From Bacillus sp. S/N-304-OC-R1 (GTDB lineage: Bacteria; Bacillota; Bacilli; Bacillales; Cytobacillaceae), in assembly GCF_019749375.1 (NCBI RefSeq), contig NZ_JACWFE010000026.1, positions 39,100-103,099 on the forward strand: a stretch of 64,000 nucleotides of DNA, given 5' to 3'. This document shows positions 9,058 to 17,646 of this stretch, piece after piece. The number at the start of each line of letters is the position of its first letter. Positions within the stretch are counted from its first letter, which is position 1. The position numbers and the translations under genes were made by a program. Below the pieces are notes generated by a model, which worked only from the letters and a program-made list of their open reading frames with translations, was not told the origin of the DNA and searched no databases.

Positions 9058-11070
9058 TTATGAAAAAGGTTTAAAATTAAACAAGTCATCGATCTCCTCA
9101 AAATCTTCATCATCAACTTGTATAGCCCTTACTGGACTCCTATCATCCTCGTTTTGTGATTCCCTCACTCCAATATTTCCAATAGTACGGTTTGTGTCTT
9201 TAACAGGCTTAAAATTAAATTCTTCAAACAAAAGTAAGAATTCATCTTCCATTTGATTCTCTTCATTTTGAGCGGTCTTGTTCTTTATTTGTTCTCGTCT
9301 TTTATTTGTTTCCTGCCATTTAGATAAGATAACTTTTTTCCCACTATCCGGTAATTCCCTAATGCATTTTTCAACACTTTCACTTGAATAAAGCTTTTCC
9401 CATTTAATTAATACCATGAGTAGCTCAGATATCAATCCCCTATTATACAAATGCGTTGCAATATTCATCGCAGTCGCTAATGACCATCGATTGAGTCCAA
9501 GTCCTCCCACTAGATCAAGGAATTTAAGAGGATTTTTGCTGTTTAAGGCATTTCGAATATAGTATGCCAAGGTTTGATTTAGTATTGTAGTATTCGGCAG
9601 CTCAAGCTTTTTATGATTTAAATTATAAAGATAAATCATTTGATCAATAATCTCTTTACATGCCAGGTTTACACTTTGTTTTTTTGAAGTTGCTTTCCCT
9701 CTTCCTTCTAAAAACTTCTCTCCGTTAGCAAAAAATGTTGAGACCTTTACGTTGTGTTTAAGTTGATGGGATAGACCAGATGTAGCTATTTTTGCCTTGG
9801 TCTCAATATTAAGCTCTTGTGTAACGATTTGTAGATAGCTCCGATAATCAACCGATATTGAATCTTTTTTATTAGTTGAAATAATATAAGTCCGTACAAA
9901 TTCCTTTATATTTTCGAATGTTTTATCATTTTGATGCTCCAAATTTTCTAAAAACATTGCAGCTACTAACGTTTGCACGATATCAGCCCTAAGTGAAGGG
10001 GCATTTAAATCATTTTTATTAGGAATTCTAACAGACTTATAAATAGAGGTTGGCAAACATTTACTTAAATGATTTTTGGATACAAGACTACTTGTTAATT
10101 CCATCAAGCGACTATACTTTCCACTAGCCCTTGTTTGAAATTCCTGTAGAATATATTCACCAATCATACATGGAATAACTAAAGCTCCAAGCCAGGCGTA
10201 AAAAGAAAATGCTTCCATTGTATTAAGTTTTTTTTCATTTGCAAACGACTTATGAGTAAAGCATATATCTAAATTTTTTAAAGAAATATCATTTGTAGAA
10301 ATCTTTAGCGTTTTATATAGTGGTAATAATTCATCTTCTCTATTTTTTGTTAACACTAAAGCTACCTTTTTTGCAGGTTGAACAGATTTATTTCTTGGTT
10401 TCTTTGAAATACTAACTTTATTGTTTTTGAACAAATTTTGGGCAGCTTGCTGTTGTGCATTTTTTTTAGTCTTTGCTTTCCCCACTCCACTTAAACCATT
10501 TACACTAACTTTCACAGTGTAATAACAATCGTGTTTGGGGCCTTCCACACTTATAGTCTCATATTTAATGTTATCAGTAGTCAATTTCAAATCTTGAATA
10601 TATTCCTGTAAAGCTGATTTATAATCAATCAGTTTATCAACCTTCTTACCCTTTTTATATAAGGGAGAAAGAATAGTCCTCAATCTGTCTAAACCATTTT
10701 CTCTATAAATATAATAAAAAATTATTAAACAATGTTCTAAATAACGTTCTTTTCTTTGGCTTAATTCCCCTCTACCAAGAAATAATAAATCGTTTATTTT
10801 ATTTTCATCATAAAACTGAAGAAGAATCTCATCCTTGTATTGTGTAAGCTTTTCGTTAATTTCTTTATGTTGCTTAGTTTCTTCCTCTGAAATTAAGGAT
10901 GCAAGTGCTAAATGATAGATTAGTTTCCCCATATGTATATAAGATTTTTGTATTTCAATTTCATCAGTTCGTTTCTTTTCATTTAAATAACTCGAATGAT
11001 ATAAAGCCTGTTGCAGGAATTGAGAATCTATATTAATATTCAGTTGACTCTTCAACTTTTCACCATTCAT
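9058..11070 (-). CDS. Tandem RNase III-like/dsRBD protein with degenerate catalytic sites
   Basis: The protein has 670 residues and I read two RNase III-like plus dsRBD modules. Module 1: ALYHSSYLNE (about 22-31) matches the RNase III entry motif, DYKSALQEYIQ is at about 149-159, and a dsRBD with GPKHDCYYTVKVSVNG and KTKKNAQQQAAQNLF follows. Module 2: FTHKSFANE and YAWLGALVI, then LRADIVQTLVAAMFLE, then a second dsRBD (DYRSYLQIVTQELN to about 475). The canonical LEFLGD catalytic motif is YAWLGA in module 2 and about YIHMGK in module 1, and the ADxxE motif is ADIVQ. The catalytic acids are therefore mostly lost, and a dsRNA-binding scaffold or sensor is more likely than an active nuclease. The last 190 residues are helical and acidic. 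AGGTGAAGG precedes the ATG. Confidence 0.8.
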   Translation of the reverse strand: MNGEKLKSQLNINIDSQFLQQALYHSSYLNEKKRTDEIEIQKSYIHMGKLIYHLALASLISEEETKQHKEINEKLTQYKDEILLQFYDENKINDLLFLGRGELSQRKERYLEHCLIIFYYIYRENGLDRLRTILSPLYKKGKKVDKLIDYKSALQEYIQDLKLTTDNIKYETISVEGPKHDCYYTVKVSVNGLSGVGKAKTKKNAQQQAAQNLFKNNKVSISKKPRNKSVQPAKKVALVLTKNREDELLPLYKTLKISTNDISLKNLDICFTHKSFANEKKLNTMEAFSFYAWLGALVIPCMIGEYILQEFQTRASGKYSRLMELTSSLVSKNHLSKCLPTSIYKSVRIPNKNDLNAPSLRADIVQTLVAAMFLENLEHQNDKTFENIKEFVRTYIISTNKKDSISVDYRSYLQIVTQELNIETKAKIATSGLSHQLKHNVKVSTFFANGEKFLEGRGKATSKKQSVNLACKEIIDQMIYLYNLNHKKLELPNTTILNQTLAYYIRNALNSKNPLKFLDLVGGLGLNRWSLATAMNIATHLYNRGLISELLMVLIKWEKLYSSESVEKCIRELPDSGKKVILSKWQETNKRREQIKNKTAQNEENQMEDEFLLLFEEFNFKPVKDTNRTIGNIGVRESQNEDDRSPVRAIQVDDEDFEEIDDLFNFKPFS

Positions 11071-11110
11071 GATACCTTCACCTCTTGACTTTCTTTATAC
11101 TCCTTTAATT

Positions 11111-11163
11111 AAAAAGTGTGGGTTAACTTATTTACTACTAAGTAAAGTCTACCCACACTTTTT
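11111..11163 (-). terminator. Strong hairpin terminator between the coiled-coil and RNase III-like genes
   Basis: AAAAAGTGTGGGT (11111-11123) pairs perfectly with ACCCACACTTTTT (11151-11163), and the loop contains a further inverted repeat. It works on either strand. It lies inside the minus-strand gene series and would cut expression of the RNase III-like gene from the upstream promoter, or act as an attenuator. Confidence 0.85.
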
Positions 11164-11197
11164 AGTATTACATCCACTTTATCTATGGTCCGATAAA

Positions 11198-12565
11198 CTA
11201 ATTCCTAGTTGGTTTGTTATCGAATTCAACAAACTCTTCAAGATCTTCTTCATCAAAACCAAACATTATATCATCTTCAGTAACCTTTTTTTCCTCATTT
11301 GCAAGAGCTTGATTTACTTGGTCTGATAGTTCATTACGTTCCTTTTCTACAACTTCTAAGTTATATTTAATTGTAGTAAACTCTTTGGATGTCGTTTCAA
11401 GAAGATCTGATAGTTCACTATTTTTTGCTTGTTCATCTTCTAGTAGACGTTGTAAGTCCTCGATTCGCTTCTCCAACAGGAATATTTCCTCACCAAACTC
11501 ATCTTGCATCTTAATAGTCTTCTTATCAAAATCATTCTTTAGTTCCTTTTTAATCTTTTCAGTTATAGAATTCGCTTCTTTTTCAAGAGTACCAACACGA
11601 CGTTCTAAGCTAGCTTTATCTTTCCCTAGATCCTCGTTTTCCTTACGAATTTCACCAAGTGCTTCACCTAAACGACCAGACTCTTTCAGTTGCTGTTCAA
11701 TTTTACCATTAAGTGATTCTACAGATTTAGTCAATGCTCGATTTTCTTTCGATAAGGATTTTACTTGCGAATCCCTTGACTTTAAATCTCGTGTTAATTC
11801 GGCTACCTTATCTTTTTCGGATTCATATAGTTTCTTATATTTTTCAGCTTCCTCAAGATCTGAAACTCGTTCTGATACATTTAAGATAATCTTTGCCGCC
11901 ATCCTAAGTGCTTCATCAGGGCTACGTTCGAATAATTCCACTTCTGGCAATGAGTTTTCCTCCAATTCATCCTCTAGTTCAAAATATTCTTCTAGCTCAT
12001 CATCAATAATTCCGTCCCAATTAATGTCAAGTCCTTGACCTTCTATCTTAATACCAGTTTCACGGTAAAATTTTACGACATATTTCTCTTCTTTTAAAAA
12101 AGTATAAATCAGTTCTTTTATTTCACCATTCTTATAAAGGCGCATAGTGTTTATCGCTCCATAAACTGGCATTACTTCTTCATCAATTAGATTTCTAATT
12201 TGGTTGTCCCAATCCTCTATGGTGAAACTAGCATAATCGTTTTCAAAATAGAGATGAATCGTCTTTTGTAATATTTCGTCCCAACTATTTGCTAGAAAAT
12301 TGTAGTAATCGTAGCTCTCTAACAAGTGTGGAGAAACTAGCTCGATCAATTCTTTATGACTGCGCTCTTTTCGTTTGAGTTCTTGTAAAGTTATACCCGC
12401 TTTTTTAATCAATTTGAATTCATCCGATAAGGAATGTTCTAATACTCCATCTCCACAGACTTTCAATAGGGCTGCATCTAGGTAACGACTCTCTATTCCT
12501 TCCACCTCAATATATGGGAATCGTTTACGTTTACTTCCCTTCTTCCTCCCTGCATTAACAGCCAT
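11198..12565 (-). CDS. Long coiled-coil protein of unknown function
   Basis: The protein has 455 residues. The N-terminus is basic (RKKGSKRKRFPY), followed by a folded part of about 190 residues, an acidic patch (ELEEYFELEDELEE) and a continuous coiled coil from about 230 to 430, ending in an acidic tail. No enzymatic motif is seen. It starts 14 bases after the HEAT-like gene and is the last gene before the strong terminator at 11111-11163. The shape suggests a structural or oligomerising subunit, possibly a co-factor of the Hsp70 encoded two genes upstream. The function is unknown. Confidence 0.65.
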   Translation of the reverse strand: MAVNAGRKKGSKRKRFPYIEVEGIESRYLDAALLKVCGDGVLEHSLSDEFKLIKKAGITLQELKRKERSHKELIELVSPHLLESYDYYNFLANSWDEILQKTIHLYFENDYASFTIEDWDNQIRNLIDEEVMPVYGAINTMRLYKNGEIKELIYTFLKEEKYVVKFYRETGIKIEGQGLDINWDGIIDDELEEYFELEDELEENSLPEVELFERSPDEALRMAAKIILNVSERVSDLEEAEKYKKLYESEKDKVAELTRDLKSRDSQVKSLSKENRALTKSVESLNGKIEQQLKESGRLGEALGEIRKENEDLGKDKASLERRVGTLEKEANSITEKIKKELKNDFDKKTIKMQDEFGEEIFLLEKRIEDLQRLLEDEQAKNSELSDLLETTSKEFTTIKYNLEVVEKERNELSDQVNQALANEEKKVTEDDIMFGFDEEDLEEFVEFDNKPTRN

Positions 12566-12579
12566 TTTATCTCCATCTC

Positions 12580-14292
12580 CTATTCTTCTTCTCTAATTGT
12601 TGAAATACGGCCTTTTTCTTTTCTCATGTTATCAATAATCTGATCTAGCTCTCGGACCACTCTTGGGTTTGTCTCTTCCTGTCTGGCTTTATAAAGAATA
12701 TCTTGCGATAACAGCTCACGCTTTTTATTTACGTGTTTTCCGATAAGTCGATATATTTCAAGTTTTAGCGCAGGAATAGGTTTTTGGTCTAGCTTCTTCT
12801 GTAGAATTGGACCAACTTCTTGAGGGATAATGTTCGCATTTTGTAATGCTGATACAAGCAAAATCGCTTTATCGTCGGGACAAGTAAGTATTTTTTGAGC
12901 CATTTTAACAATCATCTTGAACGACATTTTAGGCAATTGCTTTTGAAGGACATACTGTTCTCCCTCTTCTCCGTTTATTAACAAATTCACGAATTTATCA
13001 AATGATTCTTGGTCACCTAGACGAACTAAACAATTAAGAGCATCTAGGTATAGTCTATTATGTCGCTCGTTTAGATAAGGTTTAACGACAGAAATTAGAT
13101 TAGTATCATTTTCAGCAAGATATGAAATAGCACCCAAACACTCTTGTTTTAATCTGATGTCTTCAGTTGATTTTAATTCCTTAACAAGTAAGGTTAGTAC
13201 TGACTGATCCCTTGTGTGACTGAAACCGCGAATGATTGCTTTTCTCTTAGCAGGATACTTTTTAAAAGCATCTATTAATAAGTTAGTTGAAAAAGACATT
13301 TTTAAAGCTCCAAGGGTCATACAAATTGGTATGAGTTTATTTTCATCCGTTTCTTTTTCTAAAACCTCAGATAACACAGGGATAGCATCCTCTTTAAATG
13401 AGCGAAGTGCAATAGTCAAAATCGGGCGGATTGATTTTTTATGATTGTTTATATATGCTTCAAATACAGGTTTTACAGCTTCCGATCCAAAATCTGCGAA
13501 TCTAGGAGCTAAGTGAATAGCATGGTCAATCAAATCGTTACGGTTACTATCTAAATCATTAAGACGTTGAATTAGGGGTTCAACCGATTTTTTATCTCTT
13601 ATCTTTATTAACGCTTCTAGTCCAATACCAAAGAAATCTGGAGATAACATGTGATTTAGAATGCTAGGAACAGCTTCATGTTCTCGTACAGCACCAGAAA
13701 CTAGGATAGCTAAGGCGATATGCTGAGTACTATTTGCTTTTTCAAGAACGGCTTTCAAGATTTTTCGGCCTTTTAAACTTCTAGAAGTAAAGCGGCTTAA
13801 AAGATGCACTAGTTCGTTTTTACGTTGTTCATCTGTCAAATCAAACTTACGACATTCTCTAAAGATAGCTGTAATGGCTTTCTCACCGTACTGTTCAACT
13901 TCTTTTGAGGCTTCTTTACGTTTTGAGACATCATCACTATATGCCATTATTTCCAGTGCATCAAGAATATATCTATATTCCTTCTCATCCATGTCTTCAT
14001 CTAGAGTTTCAAATGAAATGTCTACATATCCAATTCGACCAAGGTACTCAATCTCCACTAGCTTTTCATTTCCGTCTTCTTGGGATGGGCCAGACAATGA
14101 CGTAAAGAAGTCAGCATCTATTCCATCACTTTCATCCTCTTGTTCTGCTTGTCTTAATAATTCTTGTTTTATTTGCTCTTCTTCTTCGTCATTAAACACA
14201 TCTTTTTCAATAAATTCTTCCTTCGGTAAATCTTTTTTCAGGTCGGTCAGTTTTTGTAGGATACTTGCTGACATACGATCTTGTAATGACAT
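12580..14292 (-). CDS. HEAT-like repeat protein
   Basis: The protein has 570 residues. After an acidic N-terminus of about 100 residues, the rest is a series of paired helices of 30-40 residues with HEAT/ARM-like spacing. Examples are HEAVPSILNHMLSPDFFGIG, KSVEPLIQRLNDLDSNRN and SVLTLLVKELKSTEDIRLKQ. Such solenoids are scaffolds for protein or nucleic-acid binding. It starts 18 bases after the Hsp70 gene and 14 bases before the coiled-coil gene, so it is co-transcribed with both. It may present substrates to the Hsp70 or bridge it to the nuclease (inference). Confidence 0.78.
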   Translation of the reverse strand: MSLQDRMSASILQKLTDLKKDLPKEEFIEKDVFNDEEEEQIKQELLRQAEQEDESDGIDADFFTSLSGPSQEDGNEKLVEIEYLGRIGYVDISFETLDEDMDEKEYRYILDALEIMAYSDDVSKRKEASKEVEQYGEKAITAIFRECRKFDLTDEQRKNELVHLLSRFTSRSLKGRKILKAVLEKANSTQHIALAILVSGAVREHEAVPSILNHMLSPDFFGIGLEALIKIRDKKSVEPLIQRLNDLDSNRNDLIDHAIHLAPRFADFGSEAVKPVFEAYINNHKKSIRPILTIALRSFKEDAIPVLSEVLEKETDENKLIPICMTLGALKMSFSTNLLIDAFKKYPAKRKAIIRGFSHTRDQSVLTLLVKELKSTEDIRLKQECLGAISYLAENDTNLISVVKPYLNERHNRLYLDALNCLVRLGDQESFDKFVNLLINGEEGEQYVLQKQLPKMSFKMIVKMAQKILTCPDDKAILLVSALQNANIIPQEVGPILQKKLDQKPIPALKLEIYRLIGKHVNKKRELLSQDILYKARQEETNPRVVRELDQIIDNMRKEKGRISTIREEE

Positions 14293-14310
14293 GGAATCAA
14301 CCCCTTTTGA

Positions 14311-16095
14311 TTACTTAATTTTATTGATATTAGCTTGTTTTGCTTTCAAGTTTTCAATTTCCTCTTCAGTAAATTCATGAGAACCAATATTCACATCAAT
14401 CACTTCCGTTTCATCAGATTCTAGCCAAGCTTTAATCGATACTTCACGTTCTTGATTACATTGCACTTTTAATACTAATTTAGAATTAACAGGGACTGGC
14501 TTTTTAAAATTAACCGTAGCTGATTTTAGTTTCTTAGTATGAATTGATTTAGCTGATGTAGCAGTAAATAATTCTAACTGCATTGCATTAACTGTTTTAG
14601 CTGAATTTGGTCCAGTTACAATGAATCGATCCTCGATGATACGCTCAAATGGTAATTTTGTTCCTTTCTCTAGCAATGCAACAGGATCTGCACCAATAAC
14701 ATCTATATAGACGTTATTTGGAATTGTGTTAGTGAAAACTACATCTTTACTTGAAATATCTGTGTCCGCAACTGATATTTGGTCACTTGATTTAAAATTG
14801 ATACGATCAATCTGATGATGATACACAGCAGCTCCACGACTTACCGCAAACATTGGATTAATAGACTTAATTGGTTTTATACGACGACCAAAAATTTCAT
14901 AGATTCGTTCTTGAATCGTATGGTAATACGTCATTCCACCCACGAGGAATACCGCATCAATATCATTTACAGTCATATTACCAATTTTCGCATGCTCTAA
15001 AGCGTTCAAAATTGGCTCTTCAATGTTGTTTCCTTTTTTGCTCTTTTCTTTATAAAGCAACTCTTCAATTACATCATCATACTCTTTCTTAGTAATAGTT
15101 AGTGTAGTTACTAGGTCTGTTGGCAATTGGACTGAGAGCATTTCGCGATATGTTAGGCTGTTAAACTGTTCTTTGTTCTCATAATAGTCAGATTGAGAAG
15201 TACGTAATTGGTTTTCGATTCTTGTACTAAAGAATTTTTTTGCCTTCTCAGCAAAATCAAGCAGGTTTTCCCAAAGGCGCAAAATATCCTTTTTATCATA
15301 TTTGCTTTTTAACTGATTAAAATTCATACCCACATGCTTTAGCACTTTTTTCATTAGTTCGTTAACTACTTTTCTATCAAAGTCAATTCCACCTAATTCA
15401 GTATATTGAGAGATTGATAGCTCCTGAATATCAATTCCTCCATTTTCGGTTTCACCAACTTGAAGAATGGAAACGTCACACGTTCCTCCACCAAGATCAA
15501 ATACCATTAAGTTCTTTTTCCCACCATCTAACTTTAAACGACGAACAGATGGATCTAGTTTCTTCTCCTCGTTAAGGAAGTCAATCAATGCAGCAGTTGG
15601 TTCGGGTATCATATGGATGTTATTTTTATCAAAACCACTCAACACACCAGCTGCCTTCGTAGCTTGTTGTTGTTGAAAATTGAAGTTAGCAGGGATGGTA
15701 ATAACTACGCTATCAATTTTTTCCCCAGCATAATATTCTTCCGCTTGAGCCTTTAGTATCTTTAACACATAAGATGACACCATTTCAGGACGTATTATTT
15801 CTCCGTCAATTTCCCAAGAAACATCCTGTCCAATAAACCGTTTAGCTTCTTTAATAACCCGTTGAGGATAAACGCCATTTATACGTTTAGCAAATCGACC
15901 AACGTAAGGATGCCCTTGATCATCTACATATAACACAGAAGGAAGCGATTGATCCGTTACGATAGCATTTCCGCTCTCATCTACCTGTGCCACTTCTAAA
16001 GCTTGAGCTTCAATATCTCCTCGCACAGTAAGGTTTGCTACACTAACAGTTGAATTTGTTGTTCCAAGGTCTATTCCGATATATCTTTTTGACAT
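14311..16095 (-). CDS. Hsp70-family chaperone lacking the C-terminal lid
   Basis: The protein has 594 residues. It has the DnaK-type ATPase signatures: YIGIDLGTTNSTVSVANL at the N-terminus, MVFDLGGGTCDVSIL near 200, the connect motif IPEPTAALIDFL and the adenosine motif VFLVGGMTYYH near 385. A beta-type substrate-binding domain follows (GTKLPFERIIEDRF). The chain ends just after FTEEEIENLKAK, where DnaK would begin its helical lid, so the lid is missing. It starts one base after the stop of the preceding GrpE-like gene, whose last codons contain this gene's AAGGAGG site. This is not the housekeeping dnaK: it lacks hrcA-grpE-dnaJ neighbours and CIRCE. It is probably a dedicated chaperone for the neighbouring nuclease and solenoid proteins. 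Confidence 0.9.
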   Translation of the reverse strand: MSKRYIGIDLGTTNSTVSVANLTVRGDIEAQALEVAQVDESGNAIVTDQSLPSVLYVDDQGHPYVGRFAKRINGVYPQRVIKEAKRFIGQDVSWEIDGEIIRPEMVSSYVLKILKAQAEEYYAGEKIDSVVITIPANFNFQQQQATKAAGVLSGFDKNNIHMIPEPTAALIDFLNEEKKLDPSVRRLKLDGGKKNLMVFDLGGGTCDVSILQVGETENGGIDIQELSISQYTELGGIDFDRKVVNELMKKVLKHVGMNFNQLKSKYDKKDILRLWENLLDFAEKAKKFFSTRIENQLRTSQSDYYENKEQFNSLTYREMLSVQLPTDLVTTLTITKKEYDDVIEELLYKEKSKKGNNIEEPILNALEHAKIGNMTVNDIDAVFLVGGMTYYHTIQERIYEIFGRRIKPIKSINPMFAVSRGAAVYHHQIDRINFKSSDQISVADTDISSKDVVFTNTIPNNVYIDVIGADPVALLEKGTKLPFERIIEDRFIVTGPNSAKTVNAMQLELFTATSAKSIHTKKLKSATVNFKKPVPVNSKLVLKVQCNQEREVSIKAWLESDETEVIDVNIGSHEFTEEEIENLKAKQANINKIK

Positions 16096-16096
16096 A

Positions 16097-17638
16097 TTAC
16101 ATTTCCTCCTTAACTTCAGTTACCAAAGGTTGCACGACAACTTTACCATTGATTGCCCAACCGAATTTCAAAAGTTTTACATTAATAGAATCGTTTTGGC
16201 TAACAATCGGCCCATCTATACTATAATTTTTAATAAGTTCATCTTTGTTAATCTCAATAACACTACCAAGTTCGTAGTTGTTGCTATGTTCTTCTAATCC
16301 AATTGCCAAACTTAAACTTGAGAATAAGTTGATTAGTCTCCCTGCACTGATGTTAGGGCTAATAGGTGCTTTTCCTTGACTCTCTTCAAATAAGTCGGAT
16401 AATAAATAATTGCTACTCTCACCACCAATAGCATTAAGTACTTTTACAAATGCTTTCTCTTCAGCTAGTTCTACCTTTTCTTTTTCCTGTTGCAACGCTT
16501 GTTTCAATCGATCTATTTCCTCTTTAGCTATTTTCAATTGGTTTTGGTCAGAGTCTTGAGTAACCAAACTTTGTGTATTTGACAGTTCGGAAGCCTTAAC
16601 AATTGCAGACTTTACAGCAGTCAAAGCATTATCAAGAGCAGCAACAATTTCATTATGCAGTTCGTCTTTTAGTTTTTTCACTAGTACAGGCGGTCCATCG
16701 AGTGATGCTTCAGTTTGTTTCTCTCTTTCAACAAGCCTAGAAACCTCCTCATTAACAGCAACAGAAACACCCGCTTCATCAAACTCATTGAAAGAACCTT
16801 CTTTTCTTTTCGGTGATAAAGAGTTTTGTGTATTTACTTCCGGGGCGTGATTATCCAATAAATCTTCCATTCCAAAGTCTTCTTCTGAATCGTTTTGATC
16901 CACAATTTCAACTACTGAATTTAATCTTTGTTTTAACGTACTTAATACTTCTGTTTCTTCTATCTCATTCAATGCACCTAATAAGATAGATTTCATTCCT
17001 TCCGCATAGACAAGATCATTCACACCAACTATTTTTCTGTAAGCGCTCATCTTTACAAAATTGAGTCCTTTTTTGTGTTTGAAACCTACTCTAGCAACAG
17101 ACTCGCGGTAGTCCGATTTAGAAGTGCTTTCGAAAAGTAATGGCATTATCTGTTCAACTGTAGGTAATACAAGGCTATATTGCTGTTTACCACATATACA
17201 GGCTAAGAAACGAACTAACAAGTCATTGAATAACCAAGACTTGTTGCTACTAAATGTTTTATAGCTTTGAAGATCGCCATCACATATTGCAATGAACGCC
17301 TTCCGAGTATTAGGAAATTTAAGGTTGATTATATAAATAAAACTAAGTGCAAGTGATTGATTAATTTTAAGCTCATTTGTTTCATTCCATGTCTTTACAA
17401 CCATTTCCGCTAAACTTTCATTATCGTCAGACCCTACTTGATTAAATACACACTTTTCAACCACTAATTGTAATTCCCAAAAAAACGAATTACGTTTTGA
17501 TAAGTCGGAAAGATTTAGTTCGATCAATTTTTCTTTGAATTCTTCTTCACTTATATTTTCCGCGCTAGAAAATAGCTCTTTATCCGATTTAGCGTATTTT
17601 CGTAACACAGAATCTAATATCTGAGTTTTAATATCCAT
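16097..17638 (-). CDS. Coiled-coil protein with GrpE-like C-terminus, probable Hsp70 partner
   Basis: The protein has 513 residues. The N-terminal 250 residues are helical without a recognised family. A coiled coil spans about 330-420 (QLKIAKEEIDRLKQALQQEK). It leads into a C-terminal domain with FVKVLNAIGGE and the end VKLLKFGWAINGKVVVQPLV, which resembles the close of GrpE (pattern VLQKGYxLxDRVLRPAxV). GrpE is the nucleotide exchange factor of DnaK. The gene directly abuts the Hsp70 gene and ends within its ribosome binding site. I infer a large, dedicated exchange factor; the similarity is by eye and limited to the C-terminus. Confidence 0.6.
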   Translation of the reverse strand: MDIKTQILDSVLRKYAKSDKELFSSAENISEEEFKEKLIELNLSDLSKRNSFFWELQLVVEKCVFNQVGSDDNESLAEMVVKTWNETNELKINQSLALSFIYIINLKFPNTRKAFIAICDGDLQSYKTFSSNKSWLFNDLLVRFLACICGKQQYSLVLPTVEQIMPLLFESTSKSDYRESVARVGFKHKKGLNFVKMSAYRKIVGVNDLVYAEGMKSILLGALNEIEETEVLSTLKQRLNSVVEIVDQNDSEEDFGMEDLLDNHAPEVNTQNSLSPKRKEGSFNEFDEAGVSVAVNEEVSRLVEREKQTEASLDGPPVLVKKLKDELHNEIVAALDNALTAVKSAIVKASELSNTQSLVTQDSDQNQLKIAKEEIDRLKQALQQEKEKVELAEEKAFVKVLNAIGGESSNYLLSDLFEESQGKAPISPNISAGRLINLFSSLSLAIGLEEHSNNYELGSVIEINKDELIKNYSIDGPIVSQNDSINVKLLKFGWAINGKVVVQPLVTEVKEEM

Positions 17639-17646
17639 ATGTCCTT

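Noticed and set aside
14311..16095. Housekeeping dnaK
   Set aside because: It lacks the lid, hrcA/grpE/dnaJ neighbours and CIRCE, and lies inside an accessory island.
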